Shown here: positions 1 to 13,500 of the stretch, piece by piece
How the letters are laid out: each line of letters opens with the position of its first letter
Numbering within the stretch: the stretch's first letter is position 1
NCBI GenBank assembly: GCA_036850595.1
Contig: CM072156.1
Coordinates: 12,472,326 to 12,536,325, forward strand
DNA length: 64,000 bases
Origin: Rhyacichthys aspro
Taxonomy: Eukaryota > Chordata > Actinopteri > Gobiiformes > Rhyacichthyidae
Direction of reading: 5' to 3'
Position numbers and translations under genes: made by a program
The notes under the pieces: generated by a model
Seen by the model: the letters and a program-made list of their open reading frames with translations, nothing else
What the model was told of the DNA's origin: nothing
Database searches by the model: none

Positions 1-3000
1 AAATGAAAGCAGGTGAAGAAGCCGTGGATTCTGTCAGAGCTGCGATTTCAACAGTATTAAATCAGATGTTTTACAGCGAGTTCCTCTCTCCCTCTTTTTG
101 TCTCAGTCTTAAAGTGTGTCCCACATTCGATCAAATACACATCCTGCTTCTGCTCTCGGTTAATTCCATCATGAATCATCTTGTGACAGTGACAGGATTG
201 CTTTTGATTGTGAGCTTGCAGATTTCTTGTTTGATAGTGTTGATTTACCCCTTCTCTTTTTACTTCATCCAGCATCCATCTTACCAAGCACTGAATACGG
301 GCTTCAGTTAAAATTCCTCTATGACTTAAAAAAGACTGCATGGTTTGAACATATTAGTGCTTCTTTTGGATTTCCTTCCTCATTTAGCAGCTCAGAGCGG
401 CCTTCACTCTGGCTGCTGAGGTGCCGCAGTTCTGCAAGCTGATTAATTACATCTGTAACGGGCTGCACCTCGGGGGGTAGCGCAATAGCCTGACCAGGAT
501 GAGCTTGATTTAAGCCCTTGCACAACACTACCCATGACGCCGAGAGGAAGGTCAATGCAGCGAAGTTTGCAAAGAAGGAGGAGGCAGAAGAAAGAGGGAC
601 TTAGACCAGATGATGAATGGAGATGGCTATTCAACAGCATTCCCATAAGAAAAAGGGGCATGACCTTGATGTTAACCAAAATAAGTAAATACACATAGAC
701 TTAATGAGAATGACACATTAGGTTATTAACTCTGAACTTTGTGGCCAAGAAAGCTCCTGTAGTGCCTTGTGTTAAGAAAACACAGAGCCTTCAATTTAGA
801 TTCATTATTATCTAATGAATAAGTAGGCAACTTTAAATATCTAATGCATACTTTTTACTTCCTGTTTGTTGCACACAACATTTATTTCAACCTTTGTAGT
901 GTTTTTTGTAATGTTCTTCTGGATGTGAGCTTATACTGATGGATTTATTTGGCAGAGCATATATAACAACCGTACTTAATGCCATTAAGAATCGCTTCCT
1001 TACAGCCTCATGCCTTTCTCTCAAAAAAATTGTACGCTACAAAAGAGAAGAGCTCCGGGACATTGTAGTGTGGCACTGTGAACACAGCAAAAACTCTGTG
1101 ACTATGGTTCTATTCGGTCCCTTTTTTGGGAATTGAGCAGAGACTGTTCAAAGAAGACCTTTCAAACACAGATAACAGGCATTCAGTGTGTTGTACACCA
1201 TGATAAGAAATGATTTATTTGGATGCATACGTAACCTACAAGTTTGAAATAGCTTAGGAACTGATAAGATAGCTGGGTGTACACCTGCTATAGGGAAGCA
1301 CGGCACACATAATTCATCATTATTCTGACACACAAAGAAATAAATGTGGGAGAAAGGAAAAGTACCTGAAAAGAACCAAACTCTCATTGTTACATTCTAC
1401 ACTGTACTCTACTTGACCTTGTTACCCATGTGTCTTGTTTTGTTATGTTTGAAAAGTGTGTTTTTCCCCAAAAATACTAACTTATAATGACTTTTTCCAC
1501 AAAAGTACTTTGCCCTATTATAATAGCTTACACAATACAGTTCAAAAAACTAATCAGTCTCCTGCTTCCTGCCCCAGGGATTGGCACTTTTACCCACCCT
1601 CTGCTTTTCTGCACTCACTGCACAGTATGGGTAATAGCAATCAGGCAAAAGTACTTCTTGAAAATAATAAGTATGATTGCAACACATCCCCCCATGAACT
1701 ATTTTCAAAGAGATTTTTAAGAACTTTTCTCAGTCGATGAAGCTGCAAGAGCTAACAGAAGCTTTTTGGCCTTTAGGGTCATGTTTAGACAAAGTACACT
1801 GTCATTACAATAATACATGATGCAGTATAATATGATTCAAAATTACATTACTCATTTGCAAAAATCTCATCCAAGACTGAAAACCTAGTCCCTGTATTAC
1901 CTTCTGATTACATCAGCAGCCTGTGTTTTCACCCTGCTGAACCGCTTTAATAGGGAATTCACCGGGAAAATGCATGGCTGATTTGAGCATGAGATAAATG
2001 AATAAGAATAAGTCAATGAAGTTTTCTGCTTCTCTGACGTAAAGGCAATTGTAATTTTATCAGCTATGCATGTTATTGGTTCTTTGATTTAGATACTTTC
2101 TTTTTAGGTTTTCATTCTTTTAATGTCTACAAGTTTTGCTGCATTGTATGTGTTCCATGAGTTTGAAAACTCGGAGGCTGTGTATAATTGTGGACAGAGA
2201 GAAGCACTGTAACCTGGTTGTCTTCTCTGACTGATTGCACCGAACAGAAAGAAAATATCCACATGTTCTAAATCATGCAATGGCTTGTTTTTCCAGACTT
2301 CTTAGAATTTCTGAATAAAAGGCCATGACCCAGAGAAGAAAAAAACAAAAACAAAAACATCCTGACGCACACAGCCCTGCATGTCTTTATTAGCCTTATT
2401 TTTTAATGATTACGTGTAACATCAGCGTGACTAATCCAAGAATTGTTACAACTCCAGAACAAGGGTGATTAGTTGGATGATTAGTGCTGGTTTATACTTA
2501 GGTCATGGGGGACGAACTCCCTAGGCAGCACTTTGTTGTTCAGATCACATTAAGGATTAAGCCTGTGCCACTTGCTGACTGCCACTTCATTCTCACGCTG
2601 GTACACTGCCAATTTCCTGTTCGCTAACGTCACAGAGATGCATCGTTTGTACTGCCATCTTCATGCAATCAGAAGTGCTTTTAGGGTTCTTTTTTGCTCC
2701 CTATTAAACTCTTTACAGCATTACGCCTAAATGGAGAGTGCTAAAAATAACCATAAATCATCTCTTCTTCGTGTCTTATCTCATCCGCAAAGCTCTAAGG
2801 CTGGCTGAGTCGATTTACCTCACAGGATATTCGCCACAGGAGCTACCCAAGTTTCAGAGAGTCCTGGTGGGGAATCGGAGACCTGCTGCTCCGTCAACAA
2901 AGTAAGCGAGTGGTAAAGCCCCCCTGCTGGCTGCTTGTAGCTCCAGCTGGTGTGGGGGTCCCTAGAGCGTTGAAGACCCTTTCAAGCCATCTGGGGTGAG

Positions 3001-3439
3001 CTGATGGGAGAGGAAGGATTGCACTGTGAGTTGAAGAAAGATAGTTTTTTTTTGTTTGTTTTTTTTTTTGTTGCATGTCTTTGAGCAAAAGGCACCAACA
3101 GCGGAGTCATAAATCAGAGCTAGACGGGGTGACAAGGTTGATAGATAAATGGTGAGGGTTTGATGTATGGCGAAGGAGCAGCGAAATAAATGTGCGCAGA
3201 TAGACACATGTAATATCTGTGGTGTGATAGTTTGACTGAGGTACTCTACACAGCAGTGAGTCTTAGTCGGTGCACAGCTCTGGAGTCCAGTGGCATGTGA
3301 AGCCTCAAGTGTTCACATGATTAGATGAGTCTGTGGACAAATGCGCTCATCACGTGCTTCATCTCAGAAACGAGAGAATTCGATGATCGTTTCAACCTTC
3401 CGGCTCATCTTTGCGCACTTCGTCACGAGGCAGGCAAGA
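1..3439. other. Non-coding stretch, no gene seen
   Basis: I see no convincing exon, RNA gene or complete mobile element here. Short open frames exist on both strands, but none has a recognisable domain, a typical codon pattern or paired splice sites that I could support. Base composition is AT-rich with short A and T runs, for example around 2,338-2,360 and 3,046-3,070. An unrecognised short exon of a flanking gene cannot be excluded by eye. Confidence 0.6.
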
Positions 3440-3650
3440 AAAGAATGTTACGAAGAAATGTCTAGGGAGGCCAGATTGAGATGGTTTGTACATTTACACA
3501 GTAGAGATGGTGAATATATCTGTAGAAGGATGCTGAAGTTGGAGCTGCCAGGCAGGAGGAGGAGACTCACGGATCTAGTGAAGGAGGACTTGAAGTTACT
3601 TGAGGATGCAGACGATAGGGATAGACTCACTGTGGTGAAAGGGAACAGCT
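3440..3650 (+). mobile_element. LINE retrotransposon fragment (C-terminal tail of reverse-transcriptase ORF)
   Basis: An open frame running from 3,341 to 3,805 contains a segment reading EEMSREARLRWFVHLHSRD, then EYICRRMLKLELPGRRRR and DLVKEDLKLLEDADDRDR. This matches a tail commonly found at the C-terminal end of non-LTR retrotransposon ORF2 proteins in fish (a pattern like REARLRWFGHV..RD..Y..RRML..ELPG.R.RG..K.R..D.VKEDM). Compared with that pattern the basic GRPKRRF-like segment after RRRR is missing, which suggests a small internal deletion. No endonuclease or catalytic reverse-transcriptase motif lies upstream, so this is a dead, 5'-truncated insertion. The rest of the frame on both sides is unlike the element. 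The family recognition is from memory; the exact clade is not resolved. Confidence 0.75.
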
Positions 3651-4698
3651 GGAAGCAAGGAGAAGATCTTACTCTGCTTTTTGCTCACACCAAGGACACG
3701 TGGCACTCGGAGGAACACTTTCTCTGGAGAATAAGCGCTAAAGTTTTCCTCGGGTGGCGTCAAGAGAAGCCGTCTCCTCTCAGTCATAGCTCTCCAGTGA
3801 GTTGATCAGCAGCAGGCGCCACTGAGTCTGCACACTGAGCACTTCAGAGAGCAGCCAGTAGACACAACAGACATGGTGCACAATAAGATGCAGACTATTA
3901 CTGTAATACCATTGTAAAATACCATGCCCAGACGTTATTACATTTATGGCCCATATGGAGACTAGACTTGTCAATGTGTGTGAAACACTGGATCCGGTTA
4001 AAAGTAAATGTTTGCGGTTGTTAAAAGAATATGAATAACATATACAATTATTCTAAGTATTGTGTTGTGTTACTGTGTTACAACAAGTGATTTGGGAAAC
4101 TCTTATAATGACTAGACAATATTCAGCATGAGTTAATTATTGCTATAAACATTATTCGTGTGTTACTCTTGAATAACAGGCCCAAGACTAATTATGTATA
4201 CAAATGATATTTTATAAATTCAACAATTCAACTGCTTAATAATTTGTTGCTAATATTAAGTGTTAGTAGAGGTAATGTATATCCTCATTGGAAAGGTTAC
4301 ACTATGTTAGCCTGTTAGCACTTTGACAGCACATATCTTTAATGTGTAGTGTGTATAGATATATGAGAAATTGTTTCTTTTTTGGTAGCTTTGTGCTCTT
4401 AAATTTGAGTTTAAGAAAAGACTAACCGCTTGACTCGGGGATTGAGAGAAAGCAGGGACAGAGAAGGAGTGTGACGAGGAAAACAAACGGTGCCTCGGGA
4501 TGTGGCAGGTGTTGAATATACATTATGTCTTTATTGTTGTGTTTATTTTTATGTTCTTATATTCATATTCATTTTAAGTGACTTGGTTTGGCCTATCAGA
4601 ATACTTGCCTTTGAAGTTGTGTTTTCACTTTGCTTTGAAGTTCATTTTAATTTTCAGCTTTTTATTGACAAATACATAAACAAATAGATGCCAAAAAA

Positions 4699-4716
4699 AC
4701 AACAACAACAACAACA
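4699..4716. repeat. (AAC)n microsatellite
   Basis: About six uninterrupted AAC units follow a short A run. It is a simple trinucleotide repeat in non-coding DNA. Confidence 0.85.
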
Positions 4717-5770
4717 TAATTTTATGCATAGGGATAATTGCACGTCATGCTGAGTTTAAAACAATTAAATTGATTTTGCTTCTTTCTGGAGTTAAAGCAG
4801 CTCATTGAGAGGAAACTACAAAGTGAAGATTGTAAGTTGTTTTGCTGCATTATTGATTACTGTCACATTGTCACAGCTTTATTTATATTTACCCTGAAAC
4901 TGATAGGAATTAATCTATAGTCAAGGAGCACACAAAGTAAATAGCGTTAGGTATTGTCAATTTATTTGGTAAACAAATATGATCCTAGCAAATGATCCTC
5001 ACAGCAAGCCTATAAAGACTAACTGGCTGTCGCCTTTGAAAAGTCTCCTGGTAGTGACACAGCGACAGAGAATTATTTCAAAGAAACAATCAACAAGGAG
5101 AACAAGGAGTTCTGAGAATAGAAACATCTCTCTGTCTCTTCTGCAAATGGGCCAATATTGCCAGAGATCTCATAGTCTGTCTCATCCCCTTCACTCCCTG
5201 GGGGTGACCCAGGAACAATTTGTCAGACTATTTTTCCACGTCATAAGCTCTGAGAGCTATAATTTGCCCCGACAGCAGAGCGGCACACTGATGGGCAAGT
5301 ATATCCACATGTTGTGATTTGCTGTGGGGCCAGTTCACAGCTGAAATGCTTGTTCACGCATCAGACCGCATAGTGAGCCTGGAGAAATTGTCTGGTAAAT
5401 TCTACCCAAAGCTCCAGCAACAGACCATCAGGGCTCATTCAATGTGAGAACAGCTGCGACAACAGCTCACAGCAAATGTCCACACACAGAACTGATGAGT
5501 GGCTTGTCATTTACCAGCCCTTGTTGTTTATGACACTGAAGGATCAAGGTCATCAGTGGCTACGCCTGCTTAAACAATCAATGAATATATATTTAAGTAT
5601 TGACAGGGTATAAGTTGGAATGCAAAATCTTTTCTACATTATAACTATATAATTAACTCCCAAGGCAAAGAAGTGTCACTAGTTTTCAAACTATTTATTA
5701 ATGAATAGGACAATAAAGAGTTGCTTGGTCTTGCTGTCTATATAAAGGTAGATTATTATTCATTAATCAT

Positions 5771-5829
5771 AATATATATATATACACACATACACATACA
5801 CACACAAACATACATACATACATACATAA
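5771..5829. repeat. Compound AT / AC / CATA microsatellite
   Basis: An alternating AT tract passes into AC-rich sequence and then a run of CATA units. This compound structure is typical of slippage-prone microsatellites in fish genomes and is probably length-variable. Confidence 0.9.
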
Positions 5830-8522
5830 TTTTAATAAAACATTATCAGTTAAACTAACAACAAAATGTGGAATAACTACCATAATCATTATTATGATAA
5901 TTATTATAAATTAATTATCAGAAATTGTCATTACACCTACGCCATTACTGTTGCATACAGTCCCGTCTTAAAGAATAAAGAATAGGTATTTTTCATTTGA
6001 TTTGAAGAAGTCTTTAGTTCAGTACAGTGGTTCTTTTAAACAGAAGTGAATGTTTCTTTACAATGGAGACTCCATTGCTATCCTTTGGAAAAGAACAAGT
6101 ATGTACCTATCATCTTCTTCCAACCATTGTTGTATGTCCCCTGAGGGGCCTGTGTAATTCAGCATTGTGCCTCTCCAACAAGCTCTAAAATTCACCAAAA
6201 ATATATTGACTTACTTTTTTTGTTCCTTACAATACATCTGTGCCCATGGAGAAAAGCATATTTGAAATGAGGTAAACAGCAGCCGGATGAGTGAAATATC
6301 TCTTACATAGTGCATTGTTCACCTGCTTTCCCTCTGTTCCTATTCTCATGGTAGATACTCTGGTTACTTGGGCACATGCACTTATTTTTATTCTCAACAG
6401 AGTGTAAATACACATATATAAGTTTAATGAATGTAAAAAGTGTCATGTGCCAAAGGCTGATCCTCGAATAGTAACCTCCTCTAAGGATTATAACAAGCTT
6501 GCCATATCAGTAAATTGAAGTCCCTAGAGCATTTTAATGCAGTAGGAGTGTGTAGGACGGGTCATAGCCAAAAGGTGTTATTACATAAATCTGCACATAC
6601 TGCTCAGAAATGTGTAAATGCACATGAAATCAAAGGGCAAACAACAATCAACAAAACCTCATATGGTTATGATTTTAATCCAGAGTGGCTGTAGGTTTGC
6701 AATATACAGTCACATAAACTGTATAGTCATAGCTAAGACAGGCCCTTTTTGTTTTAAATATATGAGAGGGTCTTTTTTTTTAAATGAGAGGGCATGTCTG
6801 CTCACCCACAGCTGAGACTGGGGCAATGACTGTGACCACTCCTTATTGCCTGCTCTTGCCCCACTGCCTCGAGAGCAGATCCATCACAGAGTTAGGAGAG
6901 AGATGGCCGTGACACTTGGTAACAAGTATGGCTCAAGATAAAGATGGAGATCTCCAGAACTGTATTCACATATTTAAACTTTTGCACTTTTGTAAATAAT
7001 ATGTGTATGTAAATGTAAGTAATAAGACATGTCTTCTCACTCAGATCAACTTCAGAATCAGGGTGCTGCATGTTGGGGGCCCTCGGTAATTGCCTAGCCT
7101 TGGCTAATGGTAAGCCACTGTAAAGAAGTAGAGACACTCCTGTTTTCTTGTTTTTTTTTTCCTGTGGTACACTATATATAATAGTAAGAGAGCAGAGTAT
7201 TAAGGCACTTTTTAAGGCCGACCTTTGATGCTTGCGTTCCCCTCCACAGGTCAAACTGAGTCCATTGGTAATTTATAGACCTTGCAGCATGTTATATCGT
7301 AAAGGAGATCATAGCCCACCCAACATTGCAGACCACACCTGCATTTTTCTGAGCAAAGGCCAAGAGAGTCCAGTACTGTCAGGTCGATATCAGATTACCC
7401 AGGAGGCTTAGCTCATCCGCCCACACCTGAATCTTAGTCATCCAGATCTGGAGAGATAATTCATTATGATCCCATTAGATACACTGCTTTGTTTTGTACA
7501 TTTTCATTTTTTCCAAAGAGCTACAAGGGAGAATATTGTTTTAAGAGCTGAACTTGGATTATGCTTTAGTGATAGTTGAGGTTCACCGTCTGAAGTAGAC
7601 CATTATATTATCACCAAATGAAAGTAAGCAAAAGTACCGACGTCAAGGCTAATAATAATTTGGACACTGTCTTAAAATTTGATTTATCAGCACTATTTAA
7701 ACTGACCAATCAGACTTTCACTCTCAATTTGTAATTAAAAACACACTTGGGACACAAAAGGTCATAGAATATTGTGTCAAAGTCAGAATACCCCAACCAA
7801 CTTCATGAAAAGTAAACAAAAATTAAAAAAATAAATTGATTTTTAACTTTGCTGGGGTCTACGGCAGCGTTTGTGTCAGCTGAAAATGCTAAAGGGAAAC
7901 ATCTGCATCAGTAGAGGATGAGATGGACCGCTGACAAACTCTGGCACGTTACCCCCGAGGGCAAGAATAGAACAGCATATCTAAAGCATTACCAAAGGGA
8001 AAAAACACAAAAAAATGACACCCTCCGGCAATGAGCCATGCATAAATAAAGTGTATGATAAATTATTCACTATTTATTAATAATTGAAAAGAAAACTAAA
8101 ATGGAGGTGAAGGCAGAGTGAATAGTGTAAATAGAAATAATAAACGCACTGACGGTATCGTTTCTGTCACATTTCTATTATTGGAATCAGCACAGAGTGG
8201 GATTGACTTCCTGCGACGTAATAATCATGCAGGTCTCACGCACACACATTCTACCGACGAAGAAACGGCAAATGAAAAACGACAAATAAACAAGAGTCCT
8301 GAGCCCCATTAGAAAATGAGGAATTCAACCCTAAAATGAGGTTGCAACTCATTTCTTTTTTTCTGGGCAGTACGATAATACTTTAATGAAATTGAGCGCA
8401 AATGTAATGAAAACAGAGGCTTTCAGTTGTTGCTCTCAACATTCATCAGTCTCCTACCATATCTCGAACTGATCTTTGGTGTTTGCGCCACACAAAAATT
8501 AAATATCAAAATATTGCTTTCC

Positions 8523-8541
8523 TTTTTTTTTTTTTTTTTTT
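8523..8541. repeat. Poly(T) tract, 19 nt
   Basis: An uninterrupted run of 19 T is followed directly by CACAG. On the + strand this looks like a very strong splice acceptor, but I could not pair it with a credible exon. On the - strand it could be the A-tail of an old retrotransposed copy. Confidence 0.85.
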
Positions 8542-9172
8542 CACAGGCTTTGTCAAAGAATGCTTCAGGATATTTTGCAAAACTCGACTTGTTACGCTGT
8601 TTTATTCTCACCTGGACATCGCTTCTGGAAACTGTATTTAACTCGGGAAATGTTACTCAACAGACATAAAGCAGTAAGATGTGCTAAAAAACAAACAAAA
8701 AAAAAACACTGTTGAGAACATCGAGTGAGAGTCCCTCTGAGGCTTTGAAGGGTTCACTGGGCAGTTTTCAATTTCATCCTATCTTCTGTCTGTCTCCCCT
8801 TTCCGTCAGAGTCCGTCTTGATTCGATACATCGGCTCAGAAAAGAAGGCATTGCTTCAGAAAATACTTAGAATGATAATTACAGGTTGTCACTAGTCAAG
8901 CCGTTCATTCTCCTGACTGCTGTAATTGGTTGGAGGGAATTCAAGCGCGTAACACCTACTCAGCTGGCTTCAGAACAGACAGTATGAGACACTGGAGTTT
9001 AGTGCTACGGGAGAGTCGGTCTGTGTTGATTAAATTTAAGTAACTCATGAGATCCAAAAATGATAAAACGACTAATACTGGGGCATATTTAACAGGGGTC
9101 ATGTAAGCTTCTAATACATCCCCTCTTTTCCTTTTTGATGAATTCAGTTTTAACAGTCAACAGGTCAATGTC

Positions 9173-9195
9173 TTTTTTTTTTTTTTTTTTTTTTT
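9173..9195. repeat. Poly(T) tract, 23 nt
   Basis: An uninterrupted run of 23 T, the longest in the window. It may be the A-tail of a minus-strand retroposed sequence, but no recognisable body lies next to it. Confidence 0.85.
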
Positions 9196-10477
9196 GTCAA
9201 GATTGCAAAAACTTTTTCCCATTACAAGTTTAAAGAAGCTGGGACAGAAGTTCAATTACGAGAAAGATATATTAACCAATCCACTGTCGTTATAACCACA
9301 ACAGTTACCGAACTATACAATTTATCTGTCAACACACCAGATACCCAGCGGAGAAAGAAGCTGTTGCTAAGGTTTATACCTTGACAACAACAACTGTCAG
9401 CCAGGAATGATGCTGTCTTTGTGCGCTCTGTCTCTCAATGTCAAGCCGCCCTCCTGTCCGCTGCGTGCACCTTTAAGTGATTCGGTCAAGCAGCTGCTCC
9501 GTGTTCTATTGCTTTCTGAAAGGGTACTCAGCAGTCGTCCTGTGAGTGATAGCTGTTCTCTCCTCCTTCTCTCCTTGTCTTCCAGAGCTGCAGTCCTTTA
9601 AGGCGCCGGGGGCTCCTAGTGTGCGACTCGTAAACTGTTCGCTGGGCTGATTACACAGTCGAACACTGATGCATTCAGGACAGAGCCCTTGTGACCTGTT
9701 GTGATGGACCAGCCCATCTCTGGCTCTGCTTATCCCAGTGACACTGATACAATACAGTTATTGCAGCATTCAAACATGCCACTGGGAGCATAGATGGAGG
9801 TGAGCAAAGCCAGTTAATATCGGATTCTAAACATAAAAAAGCCAGTCGCGTGCTTTCCTGTGTGTTGAATTAAAAAAGGTCAACAGTGATATTAATGATT
9901 GTACAAAACTTTACCTTTCACTGGAACAACACCATTTCTTCTTAACAGTATACATTAATAGTATAGAAATGGCATATAATGTGGTGCACAAACAGGCAAT
10001 CAGCAGAGACTTATTGATTCAAGGCAGACACATTTATCATTGGTATTCATGCCTAAGATATTGATGAAGTTTCTCTCAACTCCAGGGCTGATTTGCATTT
10101 AAAATCTCATTTTTATGAAGGTCAGGATAATTTATTTTTAGAAGGATAGACACTCTTTACGTATTTGTTTAATGGAATATGAATCATTTCACACCTGAGA
10201 AATGAATAGATGCACGGGTGACATTTCCAAGATCTGTTTTTGTAATAATGGCATCATTTAGAGTTGATGAACGGCCCAGACTTTTAATGGAGCAACAATA
10301 AGGTCAGAAACAAGTTGAGCATCAAAAAGTATGTCGGCTGTTTAATTGTCACACATGCTTTGCAAGTGATCAATGATAAGGTGTTGCCTCAAGTGGTGAA
10401 ACATTACACTGCATGTAACATTTCAAAATAGTTTGTATGGCACACTGAAGCCAATTTATGCATTTTTCTAGATTTGG

Positions 10478-10585
10478 TGAGAGAGAGGGGAATGACATTG
10501 TGCAAGTGACGCAAGCTGGAATCAATCCAAGGTCTCCTGAGTGCATGGTATGCCCTCTACCAGGTGAGCCACTGAGGCGCCCTGA
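10478..10585 (-). mobile_element. tRNA-derived SINE head, reverse orientation
   Basis: Read on the - strand the right end gives GGTGGCTCACCTGGTAGAGG, which matches the polymerase III box A region of a tRNA-derived SINE common in percomorph fish. It is followed by a decayed box B (GGATTGATTCC in place of GGTTCGAATCC). On the + strand the left end reads GAGAGAGGGGAATGACAT, which corresponds to the body that follows the tRNA head in these elements. The copy is short and diverged. Recognition is by motif memory; the family name is not certain. Confidence 0.7.
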
Positions 10586-13500
10586 TATTTTTTCTTAAAT
10601 GTGTAACAAAATGTAAAATGTAGACCAAAAATCGCGTACATTTTGTGTCGTCTGCAAGATTTGTTAACTTAAGTCCTCTGGTTTTGCAAACATGCTGCTG
10701 TAATGGAAGAGAACATTTTCAGCCAGAATAACCTGATTGAGTGTCTACACAGTTTGTAGTAAGAGTGATTAGCCTAATGAACAAGCCAGCTACAACTGTC
10801 TCCAAACAATTCCATAAAATTCAATCATCATTCATACATGCCCTATAAAACAGCACCATATGTAATAGCATCATTCTCATCTTTTACTGATAAGTGTTGC
10901 ACATGTTTATAAATTAAATCATGCACATATGTTCCCATTCTCTCATCTGTTCACCCTGCTAAAATATTTTTATGATGTACGACATATAATGCACATTCTG
11001 ACTTTTATAGATCTTTTTCCCACACTACGAAAAAACAAGAACACCAGGCATTAGCAGGATCTACCAGTGAAGTCAGTCAGACGGCATATATTGGACGTAT
11101 ATGAAATAAAACAGCCTCGTATTGAATTGAAAGGGGGCCTCAACTTCATCATTAACAGATAAAACGATATAGAGGCTTCATTTTGCACCACAGAGAGTAA
11201 ATCAAAGATCTGCCATGTCTAATGACTTAATCTGACTAGTGCCTGCTGAAATACATTTTACAATTTAATCAGTCCCACACTGTTTTTGCTGTCAGAACAT
11301 AGACATTTAATATATCTGTTTGTTGTATTTTAAGGTAAAGCAAACAGAGAAAAATGCTCTATTGTAAGCTGCGTATATTTATTACATAGTGTATTCTCCT
11401 TCATTAGAGCCAGACAATTACATTTCTATAGACACAATAATCTGCGGGCAATGAAATTAAATGGGATTGCAGCGGATTATACAGTAAATGATGAAGGGGC
11501 TAAAATGCATTATGTGCAGATTACAGTAAACCCTATAATCTGTTTGTCCTAAATGAGCTTTGTTCATTGGAAGGCACAAAAATCCATCTGGCCCTTTGAG
11601 ACATTTATTCACCGATGTTATCTCTCCAGCTGTTAGTGACTGGGCATGCTCAGACAGTACCAACATTTAAGTAAGAGGTAAGCAAACACATAACAGTTGA
11701 TGCACTTTGACCTTTCGTGGTTGTGGAAATGTGGGTCAGGAATATTTTCTTTTCAACTCTTGATGTTATACTTTGATACAGCCATATCCTGCAAGACAAT
11801 GCAGAATGATCCTGTGAAGAAGCTATACTTTCATTAGATTCAGGAATTCTGTCAAACAATGAATGACCTGTCAATGTGTGCAAATCATCCATGTACAGTA
11901 TATCAGTTTGTTAAAGTCACAATGATTGTTACAGTGTCTGATGTAATGCTTCCACTACTATTGTTATTTTCTGCAGAAACTCTTATCCAGCACAGAATGA
12001 AGTTTTCCAGTAGGCTTATTAGTATTTGGGCCTCTGTACGATGCGATCTTGATAACTTGGAGACAAGTCCTAAAGCTGGTATTTGATGTTAATAAATGCA
12101 ATGGATTTTGACCTCAAAAGTTGACGTCCTTACTTAACTGATATGGACCTGGAAGATATTCTGCGCCCTGCAGCTTTGGTAAGAACAATCAATAAAACTG
12201 AAGTGAAACCTACCATTACAGTGATAGCAGGTGTGGGGACTGTATTTTGGGGAAGTGACAGTCTTCTCACACTGATTTTGCTCAAAAATGTATTTTTTTT
12301 TCTTTAGACAATGCACTGTTGAATACTTTGACACAAAAAGTAAAGAGTAAAACAATTCCCTATCAAAAGAGAGACCATTGATATTTTTACATCTAAATCC
12401 TGAAGTGTTCATTTTGGGAGCATCCCACTCAGCCTTTTCTGAGAAGGGCTTGCTCTTGAAGTATGTTGCAGAACTTCACAACAGCATTTTCAGCCTAAAG
12501 ATTAACCTTAACAAATAGTCACAGAACAACAAAAAAAGCAATTGCGTAAATACTTCAACCTCAGCTGTATTTCCCAAGTCAGTAGAATCCAGTCACAGTA
12601 TCAGTTGTACCCAGGCTTGACATTAACACCCGTGAACCGGCTAAATGCAGGTGGATTTCCACTTTGGGCCGTAACATGTTCACTCCTTCGCTTTTATACA
12701 TATTTAAACAGTTTTTGCTTGATTTTCTGCCACCATGCTTAAGTGTCCCCATAATTTAAAACGAATAACTCATCATGATTGGGCCAAGAAACACAATTAA
12801 GTAACAGCCAACATCAAATTATTTTTTGAGATATTACACTACATGCCTAAATAAATACAGGTTTTATGTGCTTTGTCATAAAGCTAAATTAGCTAAATAG
12901 AATAGAAATAGAATGAATGACCTCTCCCCTGGACACTGTTAAAAGGATTGTGAAATCAAATTTTTGCTCATCTTTGTCAACTTGCTTGGTTACATAAATA
13001 TAGCCTTAATGTTTTAATAACTAAACGTGGCTAGTAACTTTTAAAGAACATTTGAAAGAGTGGCTACTGAGAAAAAACGTTAATTTCAATGCCTCTACTC
13101 CTTTCAACTACACTCCATACTCCAGTTCTAATTGTGAACCCACTAATGTGTACCAAGCTGTGAGCAAAAATAGCTCATGACTCAATCATTAACATTCATA
13201 TGTAGCATTGACTTCATGCTGAAAAAAGTCTCCCTAATGAAATGATTTAAAAAAAACCCAGAATAATAAGTTTTTCTTTAATGAATACAGTAAAAGCAGA
13301 TGTCAGAGCTTTATATTCCTCTAAACCCGTGTTATATATCTGGCAGAAGTGAGCGTGATATCAGGTAGGAGTGTAGACAAAAGCGCTGCGCAGAAAAACA
13401 CCATTAGCAGTTGGCAGTTCTTCAGCAGGGTTGTGGGTTCAAGGAAATGCAGGCCAGTGCCAACGGGGTGATGGGTAATCTAACATGACAATATTATCGC

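Larger units (their letters stand above)
3651..10477. other. Non-coding stretch with simple repeats
   Basis: No gene is supported here. It holds an AAC trinucleotide run at 4,699-4,716, an AT/AC/CATA microsatellite at 5,771-5,829, and poly(T) tracts at 8,523-8,541 and 9,173-9,195. Around 9,400-9,660 GC content and CpG frequency rise modestly and an open frame exists (9,407-9,601), but it has no recognisable domain and no supported splice context. Confidence 0.55.
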
